Source: Actinomycetota bacterium (GTDB taxonomy: Bacteria; Actinomycetota; Acidimicrobiia; Acidimicrobiales; Ilumatobacteraceae). Taken from it: a stretch of DNA of 64,000 nucleotides. A model generated the notes under the pieces. The model saw nothing but the letters and a program-made list of their open reading frames with translations, searched no databases and was not told the origin of the DNA. Within the stretch, counting starts at the first letter, position 1, and every line of letters starts with the position of its first letter. Where the stretch lies: contig JAUSLQ010000207.1 in the NCBI GenBank assembly GCA_030645675.1, positions 1 to 64,000 on the forward strand. The letters are read 5' to 3'. Shown here in pieces: positions 56,292 through 64,000 of the stretch. Made by a program: the position numbers and the translations under genes.

Positions 56292-56987
56292 TCAGGTCGT
56301 GCCCTTTGTGTGGGTCGTCGAGTGAGGTCGCCGCAGGAACCGGAGCGGTTCGATGTCGCCAGTGAGGGCGAGGCGCCGCTCGGGAACCGGGTTCCCGTTG
56401 AACTGGCTGTCGTGGCATCGCATCGCAGCCCGCTGACGGCTGCGCTCGACCGGAAGTCGTACGTGGATCTCATCCTGAACGCGTCCCACGAAGCGACCGT
56501 TGAACTCGCCGTTCAGGGAGTCGGCGACCTGACTGCTGATGGTCCAGGCGAGCACCGGGAGATCGAGATGGTCGGCGACGGCCATCGCCGCCGCCGTTGC
56601 GTGGATGTGGTCGGGATGGCCGGTGATGCCGCCCTCGTCGAACACCAAGATCAGATCGCTGCCGACGGCGAAGGGCTCGATGGCTGCAGCGAGAAGTCCA
56701 ACATCGACCGTGGACAGCTGTCCGTCGGGATGGTCGAACTGGTGGATCGTGCTGATGCCGAGCTCGGTTGCCGCTGCAGCCAGCTCGCGACGTCGCGCTT
56801 CGGCAAGATCGCCGGACGGGGTGACGAGTGTGGACGCCTCACCATGCGTGAGGCACACCAGATCGATCGAGGCTCCGTGGTCGATGAGCGTCGAGATGAT
56901 CGCGCCGAGCCCGAAGCTCTCGTCGTCGGGATGGGCGCAGACGGCGAGGACCTGGTGTGCGGCCGGCATGACGTCGGCGGGGTTCAT
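56292..56987 (-). CDS. PIG-L (LmbE-like) family deacetylase
   Basis: VCAHPDDESFGLG metal motif, HPDHIHATAAA; start chosen at 56987 (4-nt overlap). Confidence 0.88.
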   Translation of the reverse strand: MNPADVMPAAHQVLAVCAHPDDESFGLGAIISTLIDHGASIDLVCLTHGEASTLVTPSGDLAEARRRELAAAATELGISTIHQFDHPDGQLSTVDVGLLAAAIEPFAVGSDLILVFDEGGITGHPDHIHATAAAMAVADHLDLPVLAWTISSQVADSLNGEFNGRFVGRVQDEIHVRLPVERSRQRAAMRCHDSQFNGNPVPERRLALTGDIEPLRFLRRPHSTTHTKGTT

Positions 56988-57706
56988 CGCGGAGCCATCC
57001 GGGTGAGATTGTTCGGCCCCGCGGGCGTCAGCTCGATGGTGAGGACCTGGAACGCGCCGAACCTCGTAGCAAAGTGACGACCGAGTCGTTCGAGCGCGGG
57101 TGACCAGCGCTCGATCCCCGGGAGTGCGTCTGGCGAGTACAGCCCGGCACGAAGCGAGCAGCGACCGTGTTGGGTGCCGAGGTCCGTGAGCGTGCGACGG
57201 TCGAGGAGATGCGCCGTGTCCCAGGGCGGCAGGCTGAACTGGCGCCGTTTCCAACAGCCCCATGGGCTGGTCCGGTTGAGCGAGCCGACCACGACGCGAC
57301 CTCCGGGTTTGGTGACCCGGGCCAGTTCAGCGAACACACGAGCGGGGCTGGCCGCGAACTCGCAGACGGTGACGGCGAAGGCGATGTCGACGGAGCCGTC
57401 CGGGAGTGGGATCTGGTGGGTGTCGCCGAGCAGGAGCGCACCCGTTGTCCGGTTGCGGGCGATGGCGAGCGCGTCGGGGTCCCGGTCGATGCCGATGACA
57501 TTGGCGCCCTCGGCTTCGAGGCGGTGCATGAACCGACCGGTCCCGCATCCTGCGTCGAGGGCGGCACGTCCCGAGATCGGTCCGGCGGCGTCGAGCAGCA
57601 GCCGATGTTCGATCGCGGTGGCGTGGTGGCCCCAGGGCCGGTCGAACCAGGCGTCGTACGCGTCGGCTGGGGCGCTCCAGCGTGTCGGCGGCTCAATGGT
57701 GATCAT
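56984..57706 (-). CDS. Class I SAM-dependent methyltransferase
   Basis: ALDAGCGTGRFMHRLEAEGANVIGIDRD; VTKPGGRVVVGSLN. Confidence 0.88.
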   Translation of the reverse strand: MITIEPPTRWSAPADAYDAWFDRPWGHHATAIEHRLLLDAAGPISGRAALDAGCGTGRFMHRLEAEGANVIGIDRDPDALAIARNRTTGALLLGDTHQIPLPDGSVDIAFAVTVCEFAASPARVFAELARVTKPGGRVVVGSLNRTSPWGCWKRRQFSLPPWDTAHLLDRRTLTDLGTQHGRCSLRAGLYSPDALPGIERWSPALERLGRHFATRFGAFQVLTIELTPAGPNNLTRMAPR

Positions 57707-57711
57707 GAGCG

Positions 57712-58062
57712 TCAGAACGTGATGGTCTTGTCGGCCCAGAGCGTCCAGTCGGTGACCTCGTCGAGGGTCGACCGACGGGTTTCAGGGATGAGCATCTCGT
57801 CGGTGATCCCCCGGGCGTCCATGCACGTGCCGCACAGACCGATCTCGGCGCCGTGGCGGGCGGCGGAGGTGAGCATGCGGTCGAGGTGGTAGTAGCCGTT
57901 GGGGAGTTGCTGGTTGGCGATCGCGCAACCAACTGCGTCGCCGAAGCAGAAGATCTTCACGTCGACGTCGTCACGTTTGGCGAGGTTCCCGGCCAAGCGG
58001 AGGCCGTTGTAGTTGGCCTCGGTGCCATAGGCGGGGCCTTGCAGGATGACCAGGATCTTCAT
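57712..58062 (-). CDS. DsrE family protein
   Basis: MKILVILQGPAYGTEANYNGLRLAGNLAK...VKIFCFGDAV...GLCGTCMDARGI. Confidence 0.85.
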   Translation of the reverse strand: MKILVILQGPAYGTEANYNGLRLAGNLAKRDDVDVKIFCFGDAVGCAIANQQLPNGYYHLDRMLTSAARHGAEIGLCGTCMDARGITDEMLIPETRRSTLDEVTDWTLWADKTITF

Positions 58063-58742
58063 GGCGTGATCTCCTCGCTGACGGTGGACTCGATCGGCAG
58101 GCGGGCGTTGCGCCATTCGGGGAAGCCGTCTTCGAGACGGCGTGCGTGGCGACCGCGGCGGCGCAGGAGCTGAACGGCTTCGTCGGCGAACACGCAGTAC
58201 GGCCCACGGCAGTAGGCGACGACATCGACGTCAGCGGGAAGGTTGCGCAGTTGACGAGCGAGTTGTTCGATCGGGATCGAGATCGCGCCGGCGATGTGGC
58301 CGGCGGCGTACTCGGCGCCGGGGCGGACGTCGATGACGATCACGTCGCCGTCGACGAGACGTCGGGCGAGGTCCTCGCGGCGGACCTGTTCGAGGTCGTC
58401 GCGGTGGCCGAGATAGGCGCTGGCGAGATCGTCAATGGCGTCGTGGTGAGTGACCGCGACCGAGCGCAGCGACGCCCACAACGCAGCGACCTGTTCCGAT
58501 GCGAGCCGGTAGTAGATGCGGTTGCCGTCGCGGCGGGTGGTGACGAGACCGACGGTGGCCAGGGTGCGGAGGTGGAACGACGTGTTGGCGACGCTCTGGT
58601 CGATCTCGGTGGCGAGCTCGTCGACGTGCCGTTCGCCCTGGGCAAGCACGTCGATCAGTTCGGCCCGGCGACCGTTGCCGAGCGCCTTGGCAACTTCGGC
58701 AAAGCCGTCGAAGAGTGCATCTTTCTTGCCTCGGCTTGCCAC
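58059..58742 (-). CDS. ArsR-family regulator fused to a rhodanese domain
   Basis: GTG start 58742; winged-helix RRAELIDVLAQGERHVDELATEIDQSVANTSFHLRTLATVGLVTTRRDGNRIYYRL then DVIVIDVRPGAEYAAGHIAGAI...AYCRGPYCVFADEAV. Confidence 0.9.
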   Translation of the reverse strand: MASRGKKDALFDGFAEVAKALGNGRRAELIDVLAQGERHVDELATEIDQSVANTSFHLRTLATVGLVTTRRDGNRIYYRLASEQVAALWASLRSVAVTHHDAIDDLASAYLGHRDDLEQVRREDLARRLVDGDVIVIDVRPGAEYAAGHIAGAISIPIEQLARQLRNLPADVDVVAYCRGPYCVFADEAVQLLRRRGRHARRLEDGFPEWRNARLPIESTVSEEITP

Positions 58743-58755
58743 TGCTACCTCCGTG

Positions 58756-58814
58756 TTCAAAGATCTACTTGACAAGATAGCGTCATCGCCGCGACTATTC
58801 AAGTTGCTATTTGA
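58756..58814. promoter_or_regulatory. Twin 17-bp operator-like inverted repeats flanking a divergent promoter
   Basis: TTCAAAGATCTACTTGA (58756-58772) and TTCAAGTTGCTATTTGA (58798-58814), both TCAA-N8-TTGA, offset exactly 42 bp. Confidence 0.75.
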
Positions 58815-58823
58815 GGAGGCAGT

Positions 58824-60170
58824 GTGCGTGTTCATGAGTTCGTCGACGAGGGTCTGGGTCATTCGTCGTATGTGATCGACCTCGGTGACGGCACTGCCGC
58901 GGTGGTCGATCCGCCCAGGTTCCCGATCGCCCAGGAGCGCCTCGTCACGGCGTTGGGCCTTCGGCTGGCGTGGACCTTGGATACGCACTCGCACGCCGAT
59001 TACGTGACCGGCAGCCCCGCGCTGGCTGCCCGGTCTGGGGCGACCTTCATCGCCCCCGCTGCGTCCCGTCTCGAGACTCCCCATCGTGCGGTGACCGACC
59101 GCGAACACGTCCGTGTGGGCGATGCTGCCGAACTGGTCGCGTTGGCGACGCCTGGTCACACGCCCGACCATCACGCGTACCTGCTGGTCGAGAACGGCAC
59201 ACCGGTGGCGTTGTTCTCCGGTGGTTCGCTGATGGTCGGCACGGTCGGACGAACAGACCTGTGCGGGCCGGACCTCGCGGTGCCGCTCGCCCACGAGATG
59301 TTCGTCGCGTTGCGACGCTTCGACGAACTTCCCGGCGCACTGCCCGTCTACCCGACGCATGGGGCGGGGTCGTTCTGCTCGGCACCGGGCGCATCGCAAC
59401 GCACCTCGACGCTGGATCACGAACGCAACACCAACCCGTTGTTCTCGATCATCGACGAGGATGAGTTCGTCGATCGTCTGGTCGCCGGGTTCGGCACCTT
59501 CCCCTCCTACTTCGCTCGCCTGCCGGAGCTGAACCGGCGCGGCCCCACCCGCTACGACACGCTGCCCAAGCTTGCCGCCCTCGGCGCTGACGATGTCGAT
59601 CGACACGTCGCCGCGGGCGGTGTCGTGGTCGATGCGCGACCGGTCGCGGCGTTCTCGGCCGGGCATGTTCCTGGGTCGCTGTCCAACACGCTGCGACCGG
59701 TGTTCGCCAGCTGGCTCGGTTGGCTGGTCGGACCAAACCGGCCGCTCGTGTTCGTCCTCGACGACGGCCAAGACCGCAACGACCTCGTTCGACAGTGCCT
59801 CGATGTCGGCCAGGAACTGATCATCGGTGAGCTCGCCGGCGGCATCGGCGCATGGAGCAAGTCCGGGCGAACCATCGGCTCGATCCCGCTCGTCGACCCA
59901 GCCGGGATGATCGGCCAAGTGATCGATGTTCGCCAAGTCAACGAGTACGCAACCGGGCACGTCCCCGGCAGCGTCAACATCGAACTCGGTGCCATCTCGG
60001 GCACTGCCGTCACGTCAGGACCGGTGACCGTGATGTGTGGCCATGGTGAACGCGCAATGACGGGTGCCAGCATCCTCGCCGCGGCCGGACGCGATGATGT
60101 TCTGGTCCTCGACGGCGGACCCGACACCTGGTCGGCAGCGACCGGCCAGGCCTTGGAGACCTCGCAATGA
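58824..60170 (+). CDS. MBL-fold hydrolase with two rhodanese-like domains (persulfide dioxygenase-like)
   Basis: TLDTHSHADYVTGSPALAARSG, TPGHTPDHHAYLL, ERNTNP; two C-terminal rhodanese modules, second with CGHGERA. Confidence 0.88.
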   Translation: MRVHEFVDEGLGHSSYVIDLGDGTAAVVDPPRFPIAQERLVTALGLRLAWTLDTHSHADYVTGSPALAARSGATFIAPAASRLETPHRAVTDREHVRVGDAAELVALATPGHTPDHHAYLLVENGTPVALFSGGSLMVGTVGRTDLCGPDLAVPLAHEMFVALRRFDELPGALPVYPTHGAGSFCSAPGASQRTSTLDHERNTNPLFSIIDEDEFVDRLVAGFGTFPSYFARLPELNRRGPTRYDTLPKLAALGADDVDRHVAAGGVVVDARPVAAFSAGHVPGSLSNTLRPVFASWLGWLVGPNRPLVFVLDDGQDRNDLVRQCLDVGQELIIGELAGGIGAWSKSGRTIGSIPLVDPAGMIGQVIDVRQVNEYATGHVPGSVNIELGAISGTAVTSGPVTVMCGHGERAMTGASILAAAGRDDVLVLDGGPDTWSAATGQALETSQ

Positions 60171-61420
60171 GCGCCGAAGTCACCCAGGCACCGTTGCGGC
60201 TCGGCCTCAAGCAGAACATCGCCCAGTTCTCCCTACTCGTCGGCGTCAACGCGCTCGTCGGCGGCATGATCGGCCAGGAACGCACCGTTCTCCCCCTGCT
60301 CGCCAAGCAGGAGTTCGGGCTCACCGCCTTCACCGCAACGCTCACATTCATCGTGGCCTTTGGCGCGGTGAAGGCAGCGACGAACTTCTTCGCCGGCACG
60401 CTGTCCGACCGCTACGGCCGCAAGCCGGTGCTGGTCGCCGGATGGATCATCGCGCTGCCGATCCCACTGCTGCTGATCTGGGCACCGAGCTGGGGGTGGG
60501 TGATCTTCGCCAACGTCCTGCTCGGCATCAACCAAGGGCTCACCTGGTCCACGACGGTGATCATGAAGATCGACCTCGTCGGCCCCGCACGTCGCGGGTT
60601 CGCGATGGGCCTCAACGAAGCCGCCGGCTACGGCGCCGTCGCAGCCACCGCGCTCGCCACCGGCTACATCGCCCAGCGATGGGGACTTCGCCCCGAGCCG
60701 TTCTTCCTCGGCATCGCCTACGCCGGCCTCGGCCTCGGCCTGTCAGTCTTCTTCGTCCGCGAAACACGCGGCCACGCCCACCACGAAGCCGCCAACCACG
60801 TCGCCACCAGCGAAGCCCACCACCAAGACCTCACCACCGGACAGATCTTCCGGCTCACCTCCTTCACCGACAAAGCGCTCTCGTCGTGCTCACAAGCCGG
60901 GCTGGTCAACAACCTCAACGACGGGCTCGCCTGGGGCCTGTTCCCGATCTTCTTCGCCGCCTCCGGGCTCTCGATCGGACGCATCGGTGTCCTCGCCGCG
61001 CTCTACCCAGCGGTGTGGGGCCTCGGGCAGCTCTACACCGGAGGGCTCTCCGACCGCGTCGGGCGCAAACCGCTCATCGTCGGCGGGATGCTCACCCAAG
61101 CCGTTGCCATCGCCTGGATCGCCGCCACCGGCAGCTTCACCGCATGGGCCATTGGCGCAATGGTCCTCGGCGCCGGCACCGCGATGGTCTACCCCACACT
61201 GCTCGCCGCGATCGGCGACGTCGCCCATCCCGCCTGGCGCGCCCGCTCAGTCGGCATCTACCGGCTCTGGCGCGACGGCGGCTTCGCCATCGGCGCCCTC
61301 CTCGCCGGCATCCTCGCCGACCTGATCTCGATCCCCGCCGCCATCTACGCCGTCGCCGCGCTCACCGCGATCTCCGGTCTCGTCGTTGCGGTGCGCATGT
61401 ACGAGACGCACCCGCGATGA
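60167..61420 (+). CDS. MFS transporter
   Basis: GTLSDRYGRKPVLVAGW and GGLSDRVGRKPLIVGG repeated MFS motifs; 12 TM-like pattern. Confidence 0.9.
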   Translation: MSAEVTQAPLRLGLKQNIAQFSLLVGVNALVGGMIGQERTVLPLLAKQEFGLTAFTATLTFIVAFGAVKAATNFFAGTLSDRYGRKPVLVAGWIIALPIPLLLIWAPSWGWVIFANVLLGINQGLTWSTTVIMKIDLVGPARRGFAMGLNEAAGYGAVAATALATGYIAQRWGLRPEPFFLGIAYAGLGLGLSVFFVRETRGHAHHEAANHVATSEAHHQDLTTGQIFRLTSFTDKALSSCSQAGLVNNLNDGLAWGLFPIFFAASGLSIGRIGVLAALYPAVWGLGQLYTGGLSDRVGRKPLIVGGMLTQAVAIAWIAATGSFTAWAIGAMVLGAGTAMVYPTLLAAIGDVAHPAWRARSVGIYRLWRDGGFAIGALLAGILADLISIPAAIYAVAALTAISGLVVAVRMYETHPR

Positions 61421-62070
61421 ACGCAGCAGACAGCACACATTCTCTGAGAGGTGAACCGATGGAACCCAGGACCCAGCCGTTGCGCGATGAACATCGTGCG
61501 TTGTTGCCCGAGTTGGCAATGCTGCGCGTCGCCGCCGACGCAGTCGGCACTGCGGCGGCGACAGAGCATGTCGCCCGGGCCTACCGGCTCCTGGTACGTC
61601 ACTTGCTTCCCCACATCGACGCCGAGGATGCTGTGCTGTACCCGGCGATCGACCAGATCGCTGGAAGCGGAGCAACCGCGGCGATGCGCCGCGACCACGA
61701 CGAGATGCGACGGTGCACGGTGCAGATCGGAGCTGCGTCACAAGACTCCACGGTCGGGCTCGGGCTCGGGCTCGGGCTCGACAACGAACTACGCGCCACT
61801 CTGTACGGGCTCGGTGCAATCATTCGACTCCACATGGCGAACGAGGAGGAGCTCTACTGCGTACGACACCGACTCGCAGCCCGTCAACGAGCTCGTCGAG
61901 ACCGGCGCCGCCGGGCATCGTGGCGCGCGCCCGGAGCTCGACGCCGAGCAACGCGGGGGCGCGAACGTGCCACCTCTCGCCATCGACATCGCCGACGTGA
62001 ATCAGCCCAGCCTCGATCGCAGCCGGATCAGGTGCGTGTGATGGTGAGAGCTTCAAGCCGGGCGCGGTAG
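61417..62070 (+). CDS. Hemerythrin-domain protein (3' end doubtful, possible frameshift)
   Basis: DEHRALLPELAML, HIDAEDAVLYPAID, RRDHDEMRR, HMANEEELY; tail after this is Arg-rich. Alternative start ATG 61459 with GAGAGGTG SD. Confidence 0.65.
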   Translation: MNAADSTHSLRGEPMEPRTQPLRDEHRALLPELAMLRVAADAVGTAAATEHVARAYRLLVRHLLPHIDAEDAVLYPAIDQIAGSGATAAMRRDHDEMRRCTVQIGAASQDSTVGLGLGLGLDNELRATLYGLGAIIRLHMANEEELYCVRHRLAARQRARRDRRRRASWRAPGARRRATRGRERATSRHRHRRRESAQPRSQPDQVRVMVRASSRAR

Positions 62071-62303
62071 TCGTCGGGTTCGATCTCGCCGCGTGCGAGG
62101 CGTTCGGCGAGGATCTGTTGCGGGTTCGGCGCCTGCGGGGCAGTCGGGCCGGTCACGGCCACATGTTCGTGAGTGCCCGTGCGGCGGAGCAGCGCAACGC
62201 CGAGCCAGATCAGGCTGCCCCACACGAGCAGCATCATGATCGCCATCGGTATCCAGCCCCAGCCGTATCCGTCGTGCATGTCGTTGTTCCAGTTGCCGTG
62301 CAT
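62028..62303 (-). CDS. Small membrane protein with SHOCT-like C-terminus
   Basis: GWIPMAIMMLLVWGSLIWLGVALLRR...NPQQILAERLARGEIEPDDYRARLEALT. Confidence 0.72.
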   Translation of the reverse strand: MHGNWNNDMHDGYGWGWIPMAIMMLLVWGSLIWLGVALLRRTGTHEHVAVTGPTAPQAPNPQQILAERLARGEIEPDDYRARLEALTITRT

Positions 62304-62364
62304 CACGGCCTCCGTTCGTTGTCGTGTTTGCGTGCTTCGCAGTTGCGATCCATTCGACTGGCCA

Positions 62365-62574
62365 TCAGTCGCGGAAGTCGCCGGTGACGGCCAGGTCGAG
62401 GACCGAGCTGGACCCGTCGGCGTACTGCACCGGTACATGGATCGTCATGTCGTGGGCTCCGTCCATGCCGGGGTGCATCGACAGCTCGAAGGTCAGTTCG
62501 GTGGACTGGTCGGGCTGGAGGGCGGTCGGGCGTTCATCGCGGTCCCGCCGGTACACGCTCCTCGTACGGGTCAC
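62365..62574 (-). CDS. Short protein resembling the C-terminal part of a longer secreted/metal-related protein
   Basis: RPTALQPDQSTELTFELSMHPGMDGAHDMTIHVPVQYADGSSSVLDLAVTGDFRD; beta-sandwich-like end without N-terminal part. Confidence 0.4.
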   Translation of the reverse strand: MTRTRSVYRRDRDERPTALQPDQSTELTFELSMHPGMDGAHDMTIHVPVQYADGSSSVLDLAVTGDFRD

Positions 62575-62764
62575 CCACGCTCTGGCGAGGTGCCGACTGC
62601 GGTTGGCGCATCAGCAACCACATCACGACGCCCATCACCAGCGGGCAGATCAGTAGGGCGAGGCTCACGCCGGCGAGGGCGGCGCCGCCGTTGCCGGCGA
62701 CAAGGAACCACGCTGCGAGGCCGACAGCTGCGGCGACGCAGACGAGGTGGTGGCGGTGGTTCAT
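62534..62764 (-). CDS. Small two-TM membrane protein (DUF2933-like)
   Basis: MNHRHHLVCVAAAVGLAAWFLVAGNGGAALAGVSLALLICPLVMGVVMWLLM. Confidence 0.5.
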   Translation of the reverse strand: MNHRHHLVCVAAAVGLAAWFLVAGNGGAALAGVSLALLICPLVMGVVMWLLMRQPQSAPRQSVGDPYEERVPAGPR

Positions 62765-63144
62765 GACCCTGTCCCCCCGTGATGCGCTTCGTGTTGCGTC
62801 TGCCCCAGCTCGGGTGCGGTCGCCGCCGAGCCGGTCATTGCGGCGTGGGCCTTGTCGCACTGGGCGAGGGCCTCGTCGTCGATGCTGCCCTCCATCATCT
62901 GGTGCATCATCGAGTGCATTGCCGACATGTCGGTCGAGCCCATCATGGTGGCCATCCCGCCGTGGTCGCCGGTCATCATCGAGCCCATGTCGGGCATCTC
63001 ACTCATCGGCATCGAGACCGTTGTTGGGGTGGTCTGGTTGGTGCCAGTGGCAGCGGAGCTACCGGTGAACGAGAGTCCGAGCATCAGTCCTGCGGTCACC
63101 ACCGTGGCGCCGATGGCGCCGAGTGTGCGAGTTCGTGGCTTCAT
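62761..63144 (-). CDS. Secreted Met/His-rich protein, candidate metal (copper?) binder
   Basis: Signal peptide, then MPMSEMPDMGSMMTGDHGGMATMMGSTDMSAMHSMMHQMM. Confidence 0.6.
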   Translation of the reverse strand: MKPRTRTLGAIGATVVTAGLMLGLSFTGSSAATGTNQTTPTTVSMPMSEMPDMGSMMTGDHGGMATMMGSTDMSAMHSMMHQMMEGSIDDEALAQCDKAHAAMTGSAATAPELGQTQHEAHHGGTGS

Positions 63145-63242
63145 GGTTTCCTCCTTGGACGAGGACCATGGTGCACCGCAGGTGTGGAGGGCGGATGGAG
63201 GCGACGTGCACGCGACGCGATTTCGACGCACGCTCGCAGCGT

Positions 63243-64000
63243 CTACTCGGCGGGTGCCGCCGGCATCGTCACGGTGAGTCGCGCTCCCCCACCGGGCACG
63301 TTGCCGGCGGCGACCGTGCCGTGGTGCGCGGCAACCAGCTCCGCTACGACCGCGAGACCGATGCCACTGCCGGTCGCCTTGTCGCCGTTCACGCCGCGCC
63401 AGAACCGCTCGAACACGTGGGGCAGGTCCTGTTCGGGGATTCCGGGGCCGTTGTCGAAGACCTCGAGCGACGCTGTGGTTCCGTCCGAGCGGGTGCTGAT
63501 GGTGATCGCACCGCCGGCGGGGGTGAACTTCACTGCGTTGGCGATCAGATTGACGGTGATCTGGTGCAATCGGTCGGCGTCACCGATCACGCCTGCCGGC
63601 TGGGCGTCGACCGTCAGGCTGGTTTCCCGGTCGTCGGCCAACGGGCGCAACAGGTCGGCGGCGGCTGCCGCGACGTCGGCGAGATCGACCGGATCGGTGC
63701 GAGGGCGCAGACCGGCTGCTTCGGCGGCGGCGAGGGTTTCCAGGTCGCCGACGAGGCGACGCAGGCGGGTCACCTCGTCGTTGAGCGAGCCGAGCACTTC
63801 CAGCGTCGGCTGGTCGACGCCGTCGAGGAGTGCCTCGGTCGACCCTTGCAGGATGGCGAGTGGTGTGCGCAGCTCGTGGGCAACGTCGGCAACGAGGTTG
63901 CGGCGGAGCCGGTCCTCGCGGTCGAGGTGGTCGGCCATCCCGTTGAAGGCCTCGGCGAGCGCGCGCAGCTCGCCAGGCCCGTCGGTATCGACCCTCGTGT
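63243..64000 (-). CDS. HAMP/HisKA sensor histidine kinase (partial, N-terminus beyond window)
   Basis: VADVAHELRTPLAILQG H-box, NLIANAVKF N-box, DNGPGIP, GSGIGLAVV; upstream HAMP-like DTDGPGELRALAEAFNGMADHLDRED open to edge. Confidence 0.88.
   Translation of the reverse strand, partial: TRVDTDGPGELRALAEAFNGMADHLDREDRLRRNLVADVAHELRTPLAILQGSTEALLDGVDQPTLEVLGSLNDEVTRLRRLVGDLETLAAAEAAGLRPRTDPVDLADVAAAAADLLRPLADDRETSLTVDAQPAGVIGDADRLHQITVNLIANAVKFTPAGGAITISTRSDGTTASLEVFDNGPGIPEQDLPHVFERFWRGVNGDKATGSGIGLAVVAELVAAHHGTVAAGNVPGGGARLTVTMPAAPAE

Noticed and set aside
61754-61777. Hexanucleotide repeat as a phase-variation switch
   Set aside because: The 6-bp unit cannot shift the reading frame; the same applies to the 15-bp repeat at 46606

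Overview
High-GC (actinobacterial-looking, possibly Acidimicrobiia-like) chromosomal window of 64 kb with about 55 supportable genes. No tRNA, rRNA or CRISPR array was recognised. Main blocks: (1) ~0-11.8 kb, a minus-strand aromatic/acid catabolism operon with a Liv-type ABC transporter, an ACAD-fold monooxygenase, a dienelactone hydrolase and an FAD-monooxygenase fused to a VOC (extradiol dioxygenase-like) domain; (2) 12.1-20.8 kb, a single giant NdvB/cyclic beta-1,2-glucan synthase-like gene; (3) 21-29 kb, a fatty acid desaturase, a phosphotransferase, a P-type cation ATPase and gene remnants; (4) 28-48 kb, a second, larger aromatic catabolic island with three Rieske oxygenase alpha subunits, two beta subunits, VOC enzymes, two FAH-family hydrolases, SDRs, an acetoacetyl-CoA synthetase, a LivHMG triple-fusion transporter and IclR and TetR regulators; (5) 48.5-51.8 kb, a secreted protein with two near-identical C-terminal repeats; (6) 51.8-55 kb, an ABC exporter surrounded by decaying genes; (7) 55-62 kb, a compact divergent sulfide/persulfide-type cluster (SQR-like, PIG-L deacetylase, methyltransferase, DsrE, ArsR-rhodanese, MBL-double rhodanese, MFS, hemerythrin) with twin operator-like sites exactly 42 bp apart; (8) 62-64 kb, small membrane/Met-rich proteins and a sensor kinase. 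Observations I rate highest: the persulfide cluster with its unexplained PIG-L/methyltransferase pair, twin operators and 29-aa micro-ORF; a promoter/operator module shared by two distant operons of the aromatic island; and several domain fusions and pseudogene remnants. Family names come from reading motifs in the translations; no database search was run.
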